From assembly GCA_947174155.1 (NCBI GenBank), contig CAMWHX010000015.1:1-11286 (forward strand): DNA of 11,286 nt, written 5' to 3'. The notes beneath the pieces were generated by a model, which saw only the letters and a program-made list of their open reading frames with translations, ran no database searches and was not told the DNA's origin. The stretch's first letter is position 1. Every line of letters starts with the position of its first letter. Below, in pieces: positions 1 to 8,058 of the stretch. Source of the stretch: an uncultured Porphyromonadaceae bacterium. Its GTDB lineage: Bacteria > Bacteroidota > Bacteroidia > Bacteroidales > Muribaculaceae. The position numbers and the translations under genes were made by a program.

Positions 1-1665
1 ATGTATGCCTCCCACACCCTTGTATCATATCCGATAGTCAGCCGCTTCGGATTGCAAAACACCCGTCCGGCCGTCATAGCCGTTTGTGCCACTATCGTTT
101 CGGTGCTACTTGCCCTTATAGCATTGGCGGAGGTCGTGGCCGTCAAATCCCGCGGGTATCTGGATCCGGTCGGTATCCTCAAACTCATCGGCCTGATGGC
201 ACTTTATGCCGTGGCAGTAGGGTATACCTTTCCATGGCTGACCCGTCGCTTCCTGCGCAATATCAGTGACAGTGTCAGTCAGTTTATCTTCATCCTCGCC
301 CTCGTCTGTCTCGCCTCCCTGCTCGCCCAGGCGATAGGGTTGGAGAGTATTCTTGGAGCCTTCTACGCCGGACTGGTGCTCAACCGCCTGATTCCTGTGC
401 GCTCAGCCCTCATGCGCCGCATCGAGTTTGCCGGTAACGCCATCTTCATACCTTACTTCCTTATTGGAGTCGGGATGCTGCTCAACGTCCATGTCATCTT
501 CAACGGCTGGGGAGTAGGATGGGCGGCCCTCAATATGGTCGTCGTGGCCTTAGGCTCGAAGTGGCTTGCCGCATTCGGCACACAGCGACTCTTCGGACTC
601 TCCGGAGCCGACCGCCGACTGATGTTCGGACTGACCGGAGGCAAAGCTGCAGCCACCATCGCAGCCACCATGATAGGTTTCCAGTACGGCCTGCTGAGCG
701 AAGACCTGATGAACGGTGCGGTCATGATGATACTGGTCTGCTGCATCGTCGCATCGGTGATTACCGAAAGGACAGCCATCAAGATGCGCATTGCCGAGAC
801 GGCAGCCTCCTTCGAGCGCGACGGAGGGCACCAGGGAGGACCCGGATTCGCGCGTCAACTCGTGGCCGTGGCCAATCCGGTGACTGCCCGCGGCCTGATG
901 AGTATGGCTGTCTTCATGCGTCATCCCGACAATCGCGAGAAGATCACCGGACTCTTCGTGCGCACATCCGATGACCGCCGCGTGGTGAGAGACGGGCGTG
1001 AAGCTATGGCTGCAGCCGCCTCCGAGGCTGTCGCGATGGATATACCCTTCGAGGAGGTGGAGAGATATGATATAAATATCACCACAGGAATGGTCAACGT
1101 AGCTCACGAACACCGAAGTTCAGACCTAATAATAGGTCTGCACCGCAAGTCCAATATCGTCGACTCCTTCTATGGAAATCTGATCGAGGGGTTGCTGACC
1201 TCCACGCGCCGCATGATCATCATTTCGCGCTGTTTCATACCGGTGGACACGGTAGCCAGACTCGTAGTGGTCGTGCCGGCCAACGCCGAGTATGAGACCG
1301 GTTTCACCGCCTGGGTGGCGCGTGTCTGCAACCTTGCCTCTCAGCTTGGTTGCCGTATCCTCTTTATGGCATACGCATCAACCTGCGGATTTATCGAGGA
1401 GGCGATACGCGAGGGAGAGTATGCGGTAAGACGACATTACAGCACCATGGGGTCATGGGATGATTTCATTGTTCTCTCGGGTGAGATCGGAGATGAGGAC
1501 CTCCTTATAATAGTGAGTGCCCGTCGCGGCACTGTGTCGAGCTGCACGGAGTGGGTTGACATGCCCGGATTCCTGAGCCGACATTTCGCACGTTCCAATA
1601 TAGTAGTCATATATCCGGATCAGGATGACGCCCCGGTTTCCAATAATCCGCACGCCATTCTTTAA
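1..1665 (+). CDS. Cation:proton antiporter (CPA2) with C-terminal USP-like domains, 5' partial
   Basis: Inner-membrane monovalent cation/H+ exchanger, probably Na+ or K+ for H+, acting in pH and ion homeostasis. The visible 554 residues start at a motif (ASHTLVSYPIVSRFG) that in CPA2 proteins lies within the transporter domain after several helices, so the ATG at position 1 is probably an internal Met and the gene begins upstream. About eight hydrophobic segments follow (roughly residues 23-47, 56-76, 93-113, 116-132, 142-165, 170-190, 205-228, 238-258), including the family-like GAFYAGLVLN and FLIGVGMLL stretches. Residues about 285-410 and 411-540 look like two tandem universal-stress-protein-like cytosolic domains, a layout known in Bacteroidota antiporters. 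The TDT-type acidic motif usual in the first visible helix is absent (TIVSVLLAL). The TAA stop lies inside a heptamer repeat. The family is clear; the transported ion is not. Confidence 0.85.
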   Translation: MYASHTLVSYPIVSRFGLQNTRPAVIAVCATIVSVLLALIALAEVVAVKSRGYLDPVGILKLIGLMALYAVAVGYTFPWLTRRFLRNISDSVSQFIFILALVCLASLLAQAIGLESILGAFYAGLVLNRLIPVRSALMRRIEFAGNAIFIPYFLIGVGMLLNVHVIFNGWGVGWAALNMVVVALGSKWLAAFGTQRLFGLSGADRRLMFGLTGGKAAATIAATMIGFQYGLLSEDLMNGAVMMILVCCIVASVITERTAIKMRIAETAASFERDGGHQGGPGFARQLVAVANPVTARGLMSMAVFMRHPDNREKITGLFVRTSDDRRVVRDGREAMAAAASEAVAMDIPFEEVERYDINITTGMVNVAHEHRSSDLIIGLHRKSNIVDSFYGNLIEGLLTSTRRMIIISRCFIPVDTVARLVVVVPANAEYETGFTAWVARVCNLASQLGCRILFMAYASTCGFIEEAIREGEYAVRRHYSTMGSWDDFIVLSGEIGDEDLLIIVSARRGTVSSCTEWVDMPGFLSRHFARSNIVVIYPDQDDAPVSNNPHAIL

Positions 1666-1780
1666 TTCATAATTCATAATTCATAATTCAGATTCGGGAT
1701 TAATCCCGATTAATCGGGAGAATCGAGATTAATCGAGAGAAGCCCGATAATTCAAAATTCAACATTCAAAATTCAACATT
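1664..1780 (+). repeat. Composite intergenic repeat, copy 1
   Basis: Fills almost all of the gap between the antiporter stop and the lipoprotein gene. It has three parts. Four heptamers of AATTCAT/AATTCAG run from 1664 to 1691 and include the last two bases of the TAA stop. A GATTAATC-rich block follows at 1691-1739, with overlapping perfect palindromes GGGATTAATCCC (1696-1707) and CCCGATTAATCGGG (1705-1718). A linker GAGAAGCCCGA (1737-1747) leads to ATTCAAA/ATTCAAC heptamers (1750-1780). The same order recurs at 8053-8210: positions 1697-1718 match 8135-8156 over 22 bases, and 1748-1776 match 8182-8210 over 29 bases. No coding content, promoter or U-tract terminator is visible. Function unknown. 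Confidence 0.85.
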
Positions 1781-1814
1781 ATCAGGATATTATCAAAACG
1801 AAATGATATTCAAC

Positions 1815-2477
1815 ATGAAACGCAAGATGATCTTTAAGACTTTCGCAGTGGCGCTGGCAGTGCTGCTGCTCCCGGCGTGCGGCTCCCGGGGTACGCACGA
1901 CTCAGTCACAGACTCCTCCTCCCGGGGAGAGGAGCTTGATCTCGGGGCCGGTGATGAGTCGCAGGAGGGTGTGAGGGTTATGCTTACCTCACAAGGGCTC
2001 GGATCTGTCAGGGTAGGAGAGTCGTTGACCTCTCTCCCAGACTCTGTGCCGGGACTGTATGATTCCATACTCGTACAGGAGGGTGAGGATTGCAGAACCT
2101 TGACGTTCGCCCGCTCCACTGATCGTGGTATTACGATGTATCCTTTCAGCATCCTCGACTTCGGCAATAACCTTGTGGATGTGATTCTGCTCAACGATGA
2201 CCAATGTGGCGTTGAGAATCCTCAGGGGGGAGTCATCACACTCTCCACACCCTTTAAGAGTGTACTCTCTCTCCCCGGGATCAGTGCCCGCTGGGAGGAG
2301 GTCGAGGGGAGTGGTGCCTGGTACTGGACCTGGGAGGGTCTGTGGTTTCAACCCTCGCTCGACAATCCGGGAGACTCGCTCGGTGCCCGGCTGTATGACG
2401 GGCGATCGGCGCCGCAGATCTCCGACTTCTCGGATGAGGTGACAATCGGATATATCGGCACGGGACTGCCGTTTTAG
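1815..2477 (+). CDS. Putative lipoprotein of unknown function
   Basis: I do not recognise a family. The start at 1815 gives a 220-residue protein with a compact lipoprotein signal: a basic MKRK start, a hydrophobic core and lipobox LPAC with the acylated Cys at residue 22. An ATG four codons upstream (1803) would add MIFN, which makes a poorer signal peptide. The mature part begins with a Ser/Asp/Glu-rich linker (about residues 23-50), followed by a probably beta-rich globular region rich in Gly, Trp and acidic residues, with a WYWTWEGLWF aromatic cluster. There are no membrane segments. It is likely anchored to the outer or inner membrane facing the periplasm. The gene stands alone between two repeat tracts: the composite repeat upstream and a GTGATTA array that begins in its TAG stop. 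The sequence alone gives no function. Confidence 0.72.
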   Translation: MKRKMIFKTFAVALAVLLLPACGSRGTHDSVTDSSSRGEELDLGAGDESQEGVRVMLTSQGLGSVRVGESLTSLPDSVPGLYDSILVQEGEDCRTLTFARSTDRGITMYPFSILDFGNNLVDVILLNDDQCGVENPQGGVITLSTPFKSVLSLPGISARWEEVEGSGAWYWTWEGLWFQPSLDNPGDSLGARLYDGRSAPQISDFSDEVTIGYIGTGLPF

Positions 2478-2511
2478 TGATTAGTGATCAGTGATTAGTG
2501 ATCAGTGATTT
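2475..2511 (+). repeat. GTGATTA/GTGATCA heptamer array
   Basis: Five tandem heptamers run from 2477 to 2511, alternating GTGATTA and GTGATCA and ending in GTGATTT. The G of the preceding TAG stop (2475-2477) is the first base of the array. The array supplies TAG and TGA in successive frames and also contains GTG codons that can be mistaken for the start of the next gene. A related array lies at 8868-8948. Unlike that one, this copy has no facing inverted arm. Function unknown. Confidence 0.85.
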
Positions 2512-2518
2512 AGTGCTT

Positions 2519-3256
2519 ATGATTGAGATATTGTATCATTGGGGATATGGGGTATATGAGGAGCTGACCTCACTTGATGTCACACCCTCTAATGCCATAT
2601 TCAGACTCATGGTTAGCCTGGTATTGGGAGCTGTCGTCGGCGCCGAGCGAAAGCATAAGGGACAGATCGCCGGTATCCGTACCTTTGCGCTCATCTCGTT
2701 GGGTGCCTGTCTGGCCATGCTCCTCTCCATCTATGTGCCTCAAGTCTATCTCGGTCTGAAAAATGGCGACCCCGGACGTATTGCCGCTCAGGTAATCACC
2801 GGTATCGGTTTCTTGGGCGGCGGCGCTATGATTCAGCAGAAGGGGGCCGTCAGGGGATTGACCACGGCTGCCGGTATCTGGATCACCGCCATAATCGGAA
2901 TGGCCGTGGGCGTCGGGATGTATTTCAGCGCCGTGGGAGCTACTATCCTTATACTCATAGTCTTGGTTGGATTCGATCGCTATGAGCACACCCGCCGAGT
3001 CGGTCAAGAGAATAAGGTCATAAATTTGAAGATAAAGGGTATCATCGATAATATTGAGCCTTTTAAGAAGGTTTTGAAAGCCAATGACGTCCATCTTTCG
3101 ATGTACTATATCGAGCAGAACTACGAGCGCGACACGACCGAGCTGAATCTCGTCGTACTCGTGCATACCCGCTCTGATCTCCTCCCTGTCCTCGCCCAAC
3201 TGCGCGATATCGCTCCAACCCGCTCCATCAACCTCTCAAGTCAAGTAGATATATGA
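2519..3256 (+). CDS. MgtC/SapB family membrane protein
   Basis: MgtC/SapB proteins are inner-membrane proteins linked to growth at low Mg2+, to virulence and, in Salmonella MgtC, to inhibition of F-ATP synthase. The 245-residue product carries the family signature: GAVVGAERKHKGQIAGIRT (residues 37-55), QVITGIGFLGGGAMI (91-105) and GLTTAAGIWITAIIGMAVG (113-131). Hydrophobic helices cover residues about 27-150. A soluble C-terminal part (about 165-245) resembles the ACT-like domain of longer members. The GTG at 2498 would extend the frame by seven codons read from the heptamer array, so the ATG at 2519 is preferred. There is no clear Shine-Dalgarno sequence, as is usual in Bacteroidota. Its stop overlaps the next start by 4 bp (ATGA), which implies translational coupling. 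Family assignment is firm; whether it affects magnesium or ATP synthase here is unknown. Confidence 0.9.
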   Translation: MIEILYHWGYGVYEELTSLDVTPSNAIFRLMVSLVLGAVVGAERKHKGQIAGIRTFALISLGACLAMLLSIYVPQVYLGLKNGDPGRIAAQVITGIGFLGGGAMIQQKGAVRGLTTAAGIWITAIIGMAVGVGMYFSAVGATILILIVLVGFDRYEHTRRVGQENKVINLKIKGIIDNIEPFKKVLKANDVHLSMYYIEQNYERDTTELNLVVLVHTRSDLLPVLAQLRDIAPTRSINLSSQVDI

Positions 3257-5619
3257 AAATGACCCCCCACACCGCCTGTCTTGCCGGACTTCCGGCTATG
3301 ATTGCCCCTGATGCCGTCACGGAGAATGTGGCGCAGCAGGTGGAGACGGCCGTCTTCACTGAAGTCAATCCGGATGCAGTCCCCACAGCCTCCCATTCCG
3401 AGGAGGACCACACCAACGGTCTTATCATGGACCTGGCTTGGATCCTGCTGTTAGGTGCCATAGCCACGATCATCTTCAAGCGACTGAAGCAGCCCGTGGT
3501 GCTGGGCTATATACTCGCCGGCTTCCTCGCCAGCCCGAAGTTTACTTATCTCCCCTCGATCTCCAATCTCGAAAATATTGAGTTCTGGGCAGATCTCGGT
3601 ATCGTCGTGCTCATGTTTACCCTTGGTCTGGAGTTCAGCTTCAAAAAGCTCGTCAACTCAGGATCCTCGGCTATCATCACCGCTCTTGTCATCATTACCG
3701 GTATGACACTTGCGGGCTTCGGGGTCGGATGTCTGCTGCATCTCGACACGATCAACTGTATCTTTCTGGGAGGAATGATATCGATGTCTTCGACTACGAT
3801 TATCCTCAAAAACTTCGACGATCTCGGATTGAAACAGAAGAAATTCGCTTCCCTGGTGCTCGCAGTGCTCATCATCGAAGACCTCTTCGCTGTCCTGATG
3901 CTCGTGCTTCTCTCTTCGATTGCCATGGGTAACGTCAGCGGCAGCGAGTTACTCTTCTCCTTGGGTAAATTGGGATTCTTCCTGGTCATCTGGTTTCTGG
4001 TGGGGGTATATGTATTGCCCCCTTTCTTCGACCGCGCGCGTCGCTTCCTCAACCAGGAGACACTGCTCGTGGTCTCGATGGCTCTCTGCTTCACCATGGC
4101 CATCTTCTCTGTGCTGTGCGGTTTCTCTTTGGAATTGGGAGCCTTCGTTATGGGTTCCATACTCGCCGGAACGGTATTTGCCGAGCGGATCGAGCATGTG
4201 GTCCTCCCGATCAAAGATCTTTTCGGAGCCGTTTTCTTCATCTCTGTCGGCATGATGGTGGACCCCGGAGTGCTCGTGACCTATTGGAGCGAGATTCTCC
4301 TGCTGGCCGTCGTAGTCATCGTGGGCATGATTATCTTCGGCACGTTGGGTATGCTTCTGACGGGACAGACCCTGAAAGTCGCTATGGAGAGTGGCTTCTC
4401 CCTGACCCAGATAGGTGAGTTCTCCTTCATCATCGCCTCTCTCGGTATGAGCCTCGGGGTGCTGGAGGGATCACTCTATCCCATCATCGTCGCAGTTTCG
4501 GTAATCACGATCTTCACCACACCCTACTTCATCAAGCTGTCTCAGCCCGCCTACGAGTGGGTGGCAGCCCGCTTGCCCAAGGGTATGCAGTTCCTTATCG
4601 AGCGCTATTCCAAGCAGGCTACCGATGCCGGGGAGACACGTCAGCTCTGGCATGACATCCTATCCCGTTATCTGTGGAGAATCGTAGTCTACTCTGTAGT
4701 GCTGATAGCTATTATCCTGATTTCACGAGCGATATTGTATCCCCTCCTCGAACGCCTCTTTGCCGACTGGGGACGACTCATAGCTACCGTCATCACACTT
4801 CTGGCTATGTCACCCTTCCTTGTGGCCCTCTCTTTCAGCGCCTCGAAGCCCGACGAGAGGATGCGCCTGCACGCCACGGCCAGTTTCTACGATGTGCCCC
4901 TCGTGGCGATGCGCGTGATACGTTATATACTCACCCTTCTGTTCGTAGTCTACCCCGTGGCTCTGGCCTATGGCGGATTGATAGGCTGGATTGTAGGTGT
5001 CGCCTCCTTCCTGCTGATCATCTTCTACGCCTCCCGACATCTTTACAGCCGCTACAAGACGATGGAGAATAAGTTTATGGCCAATCTCAACAACCGCGAC
5101 AACGTGCGTTACGGGGTAGGGCAGAACGTGGTCGATGACCTCCATCAGGCATGGGTGCAGGTCGGCCCAAGTTGTCGATTTGTCGGAGATCGCCTTGTCA
5201 ACAGCGGACTGCGCGCGCATTACGGTCTCAGTGTGTCGGCCATCCGTCGCGGAGAGACTACTATCCCCCTCCCCTCAGGAGATACACGCGTCTTCCCCGG
5301 TGATGTCTTGGGTGTGATAGGCACCGACGATCAGATCAAGCAGCTCAACGACGATCTGGAGATGGCCCGCGAGACTGCTATGGCCCACGCCGGCGTGCAG
5401 CCGGAGGTCGAGCTTAAAAGCATACGTCTCACTCCGAAGAGTCCCATCATCGGGCGCCCCCTCTCAGAGACCGACATCCGTGGAGACTACTTCACGATGA
5501 TCGTCAAGGTGCAGCGAGGAGAGGATGAGTGGATCCAGCCCAAGGGTGACACCGTGCTCGAAGCCGGTGACGTGCTGTGGGTGGTAGGAGATCCTAAGCA
5601 ATTTGTCAAGATGAAGTAA
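3253..5619 (+). CDS. CPA2 cation:proton antiporter (Kef-like) with two TrkA-C domains
   Basis: Monovalent cation/H+ antiporter of the inner membrane, 788 residues. The Na+/H+ exchanger domain spans about residues 60-430, with the KQPVVLGYILAGFL helix, TLGLEFSFKKL (123-133), SMSSTTIILK (177-186) and IIEDLFAVL (207-215). The last is where KefC-type proteins carry a Q-D or N-D pair; here it is E-D. A second membrane section (about 474-592) follows, then two TrkA-C (RCK_C) regulatory domains at about 632-705 and 720-788, each ending in a PGDVL or AGDVL block. No Rossmann RCK_N domain or glycine-rich nucleotide site is visible, so the regulatory ligand is open. The start overlaps the mgtC-like stop by 4 bp. 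About 58 polar residues precede the first helix; the ATG at 3427 would remove them. Probably part of the 2519-8058 operon. Confidence 0.9.
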   Translation: MKMTPHTACLAGLPAMIAPDAVTENVAQQVETAVFTEVNPDAVPTASHSEEDHTNGLIMDLAWILLLGAIATIIFKRLKQPVVLGYILAGFLASPKFTYLPSISNLENIEFWADLGIVVLMFTLGLEFSFKKLVNSGSSAIITALVIITGMTLAGFGVGCLLHLDTINCIFLGGMISMSSTTIILKNFDDLGLKQKKFASLVLAVLIIEDLFAVLMLVLLSSIAMGNVSGSELLFSLGKLGFFLVIWFLVGVYVLPPFFDRARRFLNQETLLVVSMALCFTMAIFSVLCGFSLELGAFVMGSILAGTVFAERIEHVVLPIKDLFGAVFFISVGMMVDPGVLVTYWSEILLLAVVVIVGMIIFGTLGMLLTGQTLKVAMESGFSLTQIGEFSFIIASLGMSLGVLEGSLYPIIVAVSVITIFTTPYFIKLSQPAYEWVAARLPKGMQFLIERYSKQATDAGETRQLWHDILSRYLWRIVVYSVVLIAIILISRAILYPLLERLFADWGRLIATVITLLAMSPFLVALSFSASKPDERMRLHATASFYDVPLVAMRVIRYILTLLFVVYPVALAYGGLIGWIVGVASFLLIIFYASRHLYSRYKTMENKFMANLNNRDNVRYGVGQNVVDDLHQAWVQVGPSCRFVGDRLVNSGLRAHYGLSVSAIRRGETTIPLPSGDTRVFPGDVLGVIGTDDQIKQLNDDLEMARETAMAHAGVQPEVELKSIRLTPKSPIIGRPLSETDIRGDYFTMIVKVQRGEDEWIQPKGDTVLEAGDVLWVVGDPKQFVKMK

Positions 5620-5642
5620 GATTCTAAGCATAGCTTATAAAG

Positions 5643-6815
5643 ATGCCCGACTCATACAGAAAACCATACACCTTCGACCGGGTAGTGCGTATACTCTTCT
5701 CGGTCTGCACGATTGTGATCATCCTCGTGCTCCTCAACGTACTCAAAGGGGTGCTCTTGCCCTTCCTCGTGGCGTGTCTCATAGCCTATATGCTGGAGCC
5801 GATCGTGGAGTGGAATATGCGATGGACCCGGTTGAAGACCCGGTTTGTCCCCGTGGTGCTCACCTTGCTCGAAGCCCTCGCGGCTATAGCAGCCTTTTGC
5901 TTCGCCGTCATCCCGTATCTCGTCTCTGAGTGCACCCAGATGGCCGATGTGCTCACCAAGTATGCCACCACTCAGATTCAGATACCCTATATCTCGGAGC
6001 AGATACATCAGTTTATCCGCGACAACGTAGACTTCGATTATCTCCAGCGATTGCTCTCGCGCGAGGAGTGGATCGAACTTCTCAAAAGCAGTGTGCGCCG
6101 ATCGTGGTCCTTCCTCAGCTCCAGTATCTCCCTCATAGCCGGGGCCGTCAGCTGGCTGATAGTGGTGCTCTACGTCATCTTCATCATGCTCGACTACGAA
6201 CGCCTGATGCTCTCTTTCAAGCAGCTGGTCCCCATCGGGCAGCGGCGCCCCGTCTTCCATATCCTCGGAGACCTGAAAAACGCCATGAACAGGTATTTTC
6301 GTGGCCAGTTTGTTATAGCTTCTATAGTAGGTATTCTCTTCTCAATCGGTTTCGTCATCATAAATCTCCCGATGGGGGTTATACTCGGACTCTTCATCGG
6401 GATGCTCAACATGGTGCCTTACCTGCAACTCATCTCCCTTCCCTTGACGGCAATACTCTGTCTTGTCGGGGTAGCGGCCAACGGTGCCGATTTCTGGGTT
6501 CTCTTCTGGGAGGCCATGGCCGTATATATCGTGGTGCAGTGTATCCAGGACCTGTATCTGACCCCTCGCATCATGGGAAAGGCTATGGGGCTTAACCCCG
6601 CGATAATCCTCCTCTCCCTCTCGATTTGGGGGAGTCTGTTGGGATTCATGGGGCTTATAGTGGCTCTTCCTCTGACCACTTTGCTCCTCTCCTACTATGA
6701 TATGTATATCGTCAATCGTTCGATAAGATATGAAAAAGAACACCACAACGATAATGACCCTTCCGGGGGTGTCTCCGGAGCTGTCGACGAGATCCGGCAT
6801 GACCCGCTCGATTAA
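5643..6815 (+). CDS. AI-2E family transporter (PerM/YdiK-like permease)
   Basis: Integral inner-membrane protein of the AI-2 exporter superfamily, which includes TqsA, PerM and YdiK; substrates vary and are mostly unknown, including some Na+/H+ exchangers. The 390 residues match the family in length and layout. Two N-terminal helices (about 14-52) and a third (about 68-92) precede a soluble amphipathic stretch (100-155), followed by a C-terminal membrane half with YFRGQFVIASIVG (218-230), a GLFIGMLNMVPYLQLI block (249-264), LYLTPRIMGKAMGLNPAII (304-322) and LLGFMGLIVALPLTTLLLS (332-350). A charged Asn/Asp-rich tail ends the protein. It begins 23 bp after the antiporter stop and its last 17 bp overlap the carboxypeptidase gene, so all are probably one transcript. 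Family is confident; export of autoinducer-2 should not be assumed. Confidence 0.9.
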   Translation: MPDSYRKPYTFDRVVRILFSVCTIVIILVLLNVLKGVLLPFLVACLIAYMLEPIVEWNMRWTRLKTRFVPVVLTLLEALAAIAAFCFAVIPYLVSECTQMADVLTKYATTQIQIPYISEQIHQFIRDNVDFDYLQRLLSREEWIELLKSSVRRSWSFLSSSISLIAGAVSWLIVVLYVIFIMLDYERLMLSFKQLVPIGQRRPVFHILGDLKNAMNRYFRGQFVIASIVGILFSIGFVIINLPMGVILGLFIGMLNMVPYLQLISLPLTAILCLVGVAANGADFWVLFWEAMAVYIVVQCIQDLYLTPRIMGKAMGLNPAIILLSLSIWGSLLGFMGLIVALPLTTLLLSYYDMYIVNRSIRYEKEHHNDNDPSGGVSGAVDEIRHDPLD

Positions 6816-8058
6816 GGGGTTAACCCTTATCCTGCTGTGGCTCATGACGGTGACACCCGGTGTAGCGGCCAGGACCCTCACCCCCGAGCAGGAGGCGATG
6901 CGTCAGCGCACCGATTCCGCGGTGCACGCCTTCATCGTCTCCCGGGCTATCGACTCACCCCGCGCGGCGGTGCTTATCACTGACCTGCGCGACGGCACGA
7001 TAATGGGTGAGTACAATGCCGATACACCCCTCGTGCCCGCCTCCATCATGAAGAGTGTGACCATATCCACACTACTCCGGGAGACAGGTCCCGAGTGGCG
7101 CTACGTCACAGAGGTGAGTCACGACGGACGTATCAAGGATGGTGTGCTCGAAGGCAACCTCGTAATCACCGGAGCTTGCGACCCGACGCTTAACTCACCC
7201 TGTGAGCCCCCCTCGGCGGAATTCGTGTCGGAGACGGTGAGCGCGCTTCGTCAGAACGGTATACGCAGTATCGTGGGGAGGGTGATCATCGACTCTGACG
7301 CCTTTGCAGGGCCGGCTTGTCCTCCGACCTGGGCCTCCGGAGATCTCCCTCATTCCTACGGCACCGGAAGTCACGCCTTCAACTGGCGTTCCAACGCTTC
7401 CGGTAAGAAGGCAGTCACAGATCCCGAGGGGGTGTTTCGCCGCGAACTTGCCGCTCGACTGCAAGGGGAAGGGATAACGGTTCAGAATCTCAAAATGCCC
7501 GATACCAAGCGCCATAGTCTCTTACGCCATGAGTCAGCTCCGATAGAAGATATCATGCGCTCCTGCATGATGCGCAGTGATAATCTCTTCGCCGAGAGTA
7601 TGTTGCGCACATATTCTGCTCTCCGAGACGGCGACGGCTCGACAGCCTCCGGAGCGGGGACAGAGATGGAGATGTGGAGCAAGTCAGGAGCGCCAATGGA
7701 GGGGGTAATGATAGTCGACGGGTCCGGACTTTCGCGTGCAAACCGAGTTACTGCCCGTTTCATGGAGTATGTGCTTCGCAAGATGAAGGACAATGTGGAG
7801 TATGCCTCCTTTATGCCCTTGGCCGGGCAGGAGGGAACACTCAAATCCCTCCTTGCCGAGACACCTCTCGACAGCTACGTGGCGATGAAAACCGGCAGTA
7901 TGAACGGCATCCAGTGTTATGCCGGCTATAAACTCGACGAGGAGTTTGCCCCCACCCATGCCATCGTGATCATACTGAACGCTCTCCCTGCCGGACGCCC
8001 GGCAGCACGAAAGGCAATCGAAAGAATGCTGCTCGAAACTTTTAAGGCATCTGATTGA
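6799..8058 (+). CDS. dacB: D-alanyl-D-alanine carboxypeptidase/endopeptidase (PBP4, peptidase S13)
   Basis: Periplasmic penicillin-binding protein that trims the terminal D-Ala of peptidoglycan stem peptides and can cut D-Ala cross-links. The active-site motifs are all present in the 419-residue form: SxxK as SIMK (Ser82, Lys85), SxN as SDN (260-262) and KTG (364-366). The start at 6799 gives a Sec signal peptide (basic MTRSIK, hydrophobic core, likely cleavage after VAA at residue 24). A longer frame from the ATG at 6730 would place 23 polar residues before the signal and overlap the upstream gene by 86 bp, so it is disfavoured. With 6799 the overlap is 17 bp, suggesting coupled translation with the AI-2E permease. 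Length is slightly below typical PBP4, suggesting shortened inserted domains. The TGA stop lies at the edge of a repeat block. Confidence 0.93.
   Translation: MTRSIKGLTLILLWLMTVTPGVAARTLTPEQEAMRQRTDSAVHAFIVSRAIDSPRAAVLITDLRDGTIMGEYNADTPLVPASIMKSVTISTLLRETGPEWRYVTEVSHDGRIKDGVLEGNLVITGACDPTLNSPCEPPSAEFVSETVSALRQNGIRSIVGRVIIDSDAFAGPACPPTWASGDLPHSYGTGSHAFNWRSNASGKKAVTDPEGVFRRELAARLQGEGITVQNLKMPDTKRHSLLRHESAPIEDIMRSCMMRSDNLFAESMLRTYSALRDGDGSTASGAGTEMEMWSKSGAPMEGVMIVDGSGLSRANRVTARFMEYVLRKMKDNVEYASFMPLAGQEGTLKSLLAETPLDSYVAMKTGSMNGIQCYAGYKLDEEFAPTHAIVIILNALPAGRPAARKAIERMLLETFKASD

Noticed and set aside
550..1113. 187-codon minus-strand open frame, and similar ones at 2570-3199, 3546-4253 and 5652-6260
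   Set aside because: Each lies entirely opposite a well-supported gene, has His/Gly/Arg-rich unnatural composition and no recognisable motif.
1664..1780. Insertion sequence remnant or MITE
   Set aside because: There are no terminal inverted repeats spanning the element and no flanking target duplication that I can see; the internal palindromes are short and overlapping.
2478..2518. Magnesium riboswitch or leader before the MgtC gene
   Set aside because: The gap is only a heptamer array of about 40 bases, too short and simple for a riboswitch.
6730..6798. Upstream ATG as start of the carboxypeptidase gene
   Set aside because: It would add 23 polar residues before an intact signal peptide and overlap the AI-2E gene by 86 bp; the ATG at 6799 explains both better.
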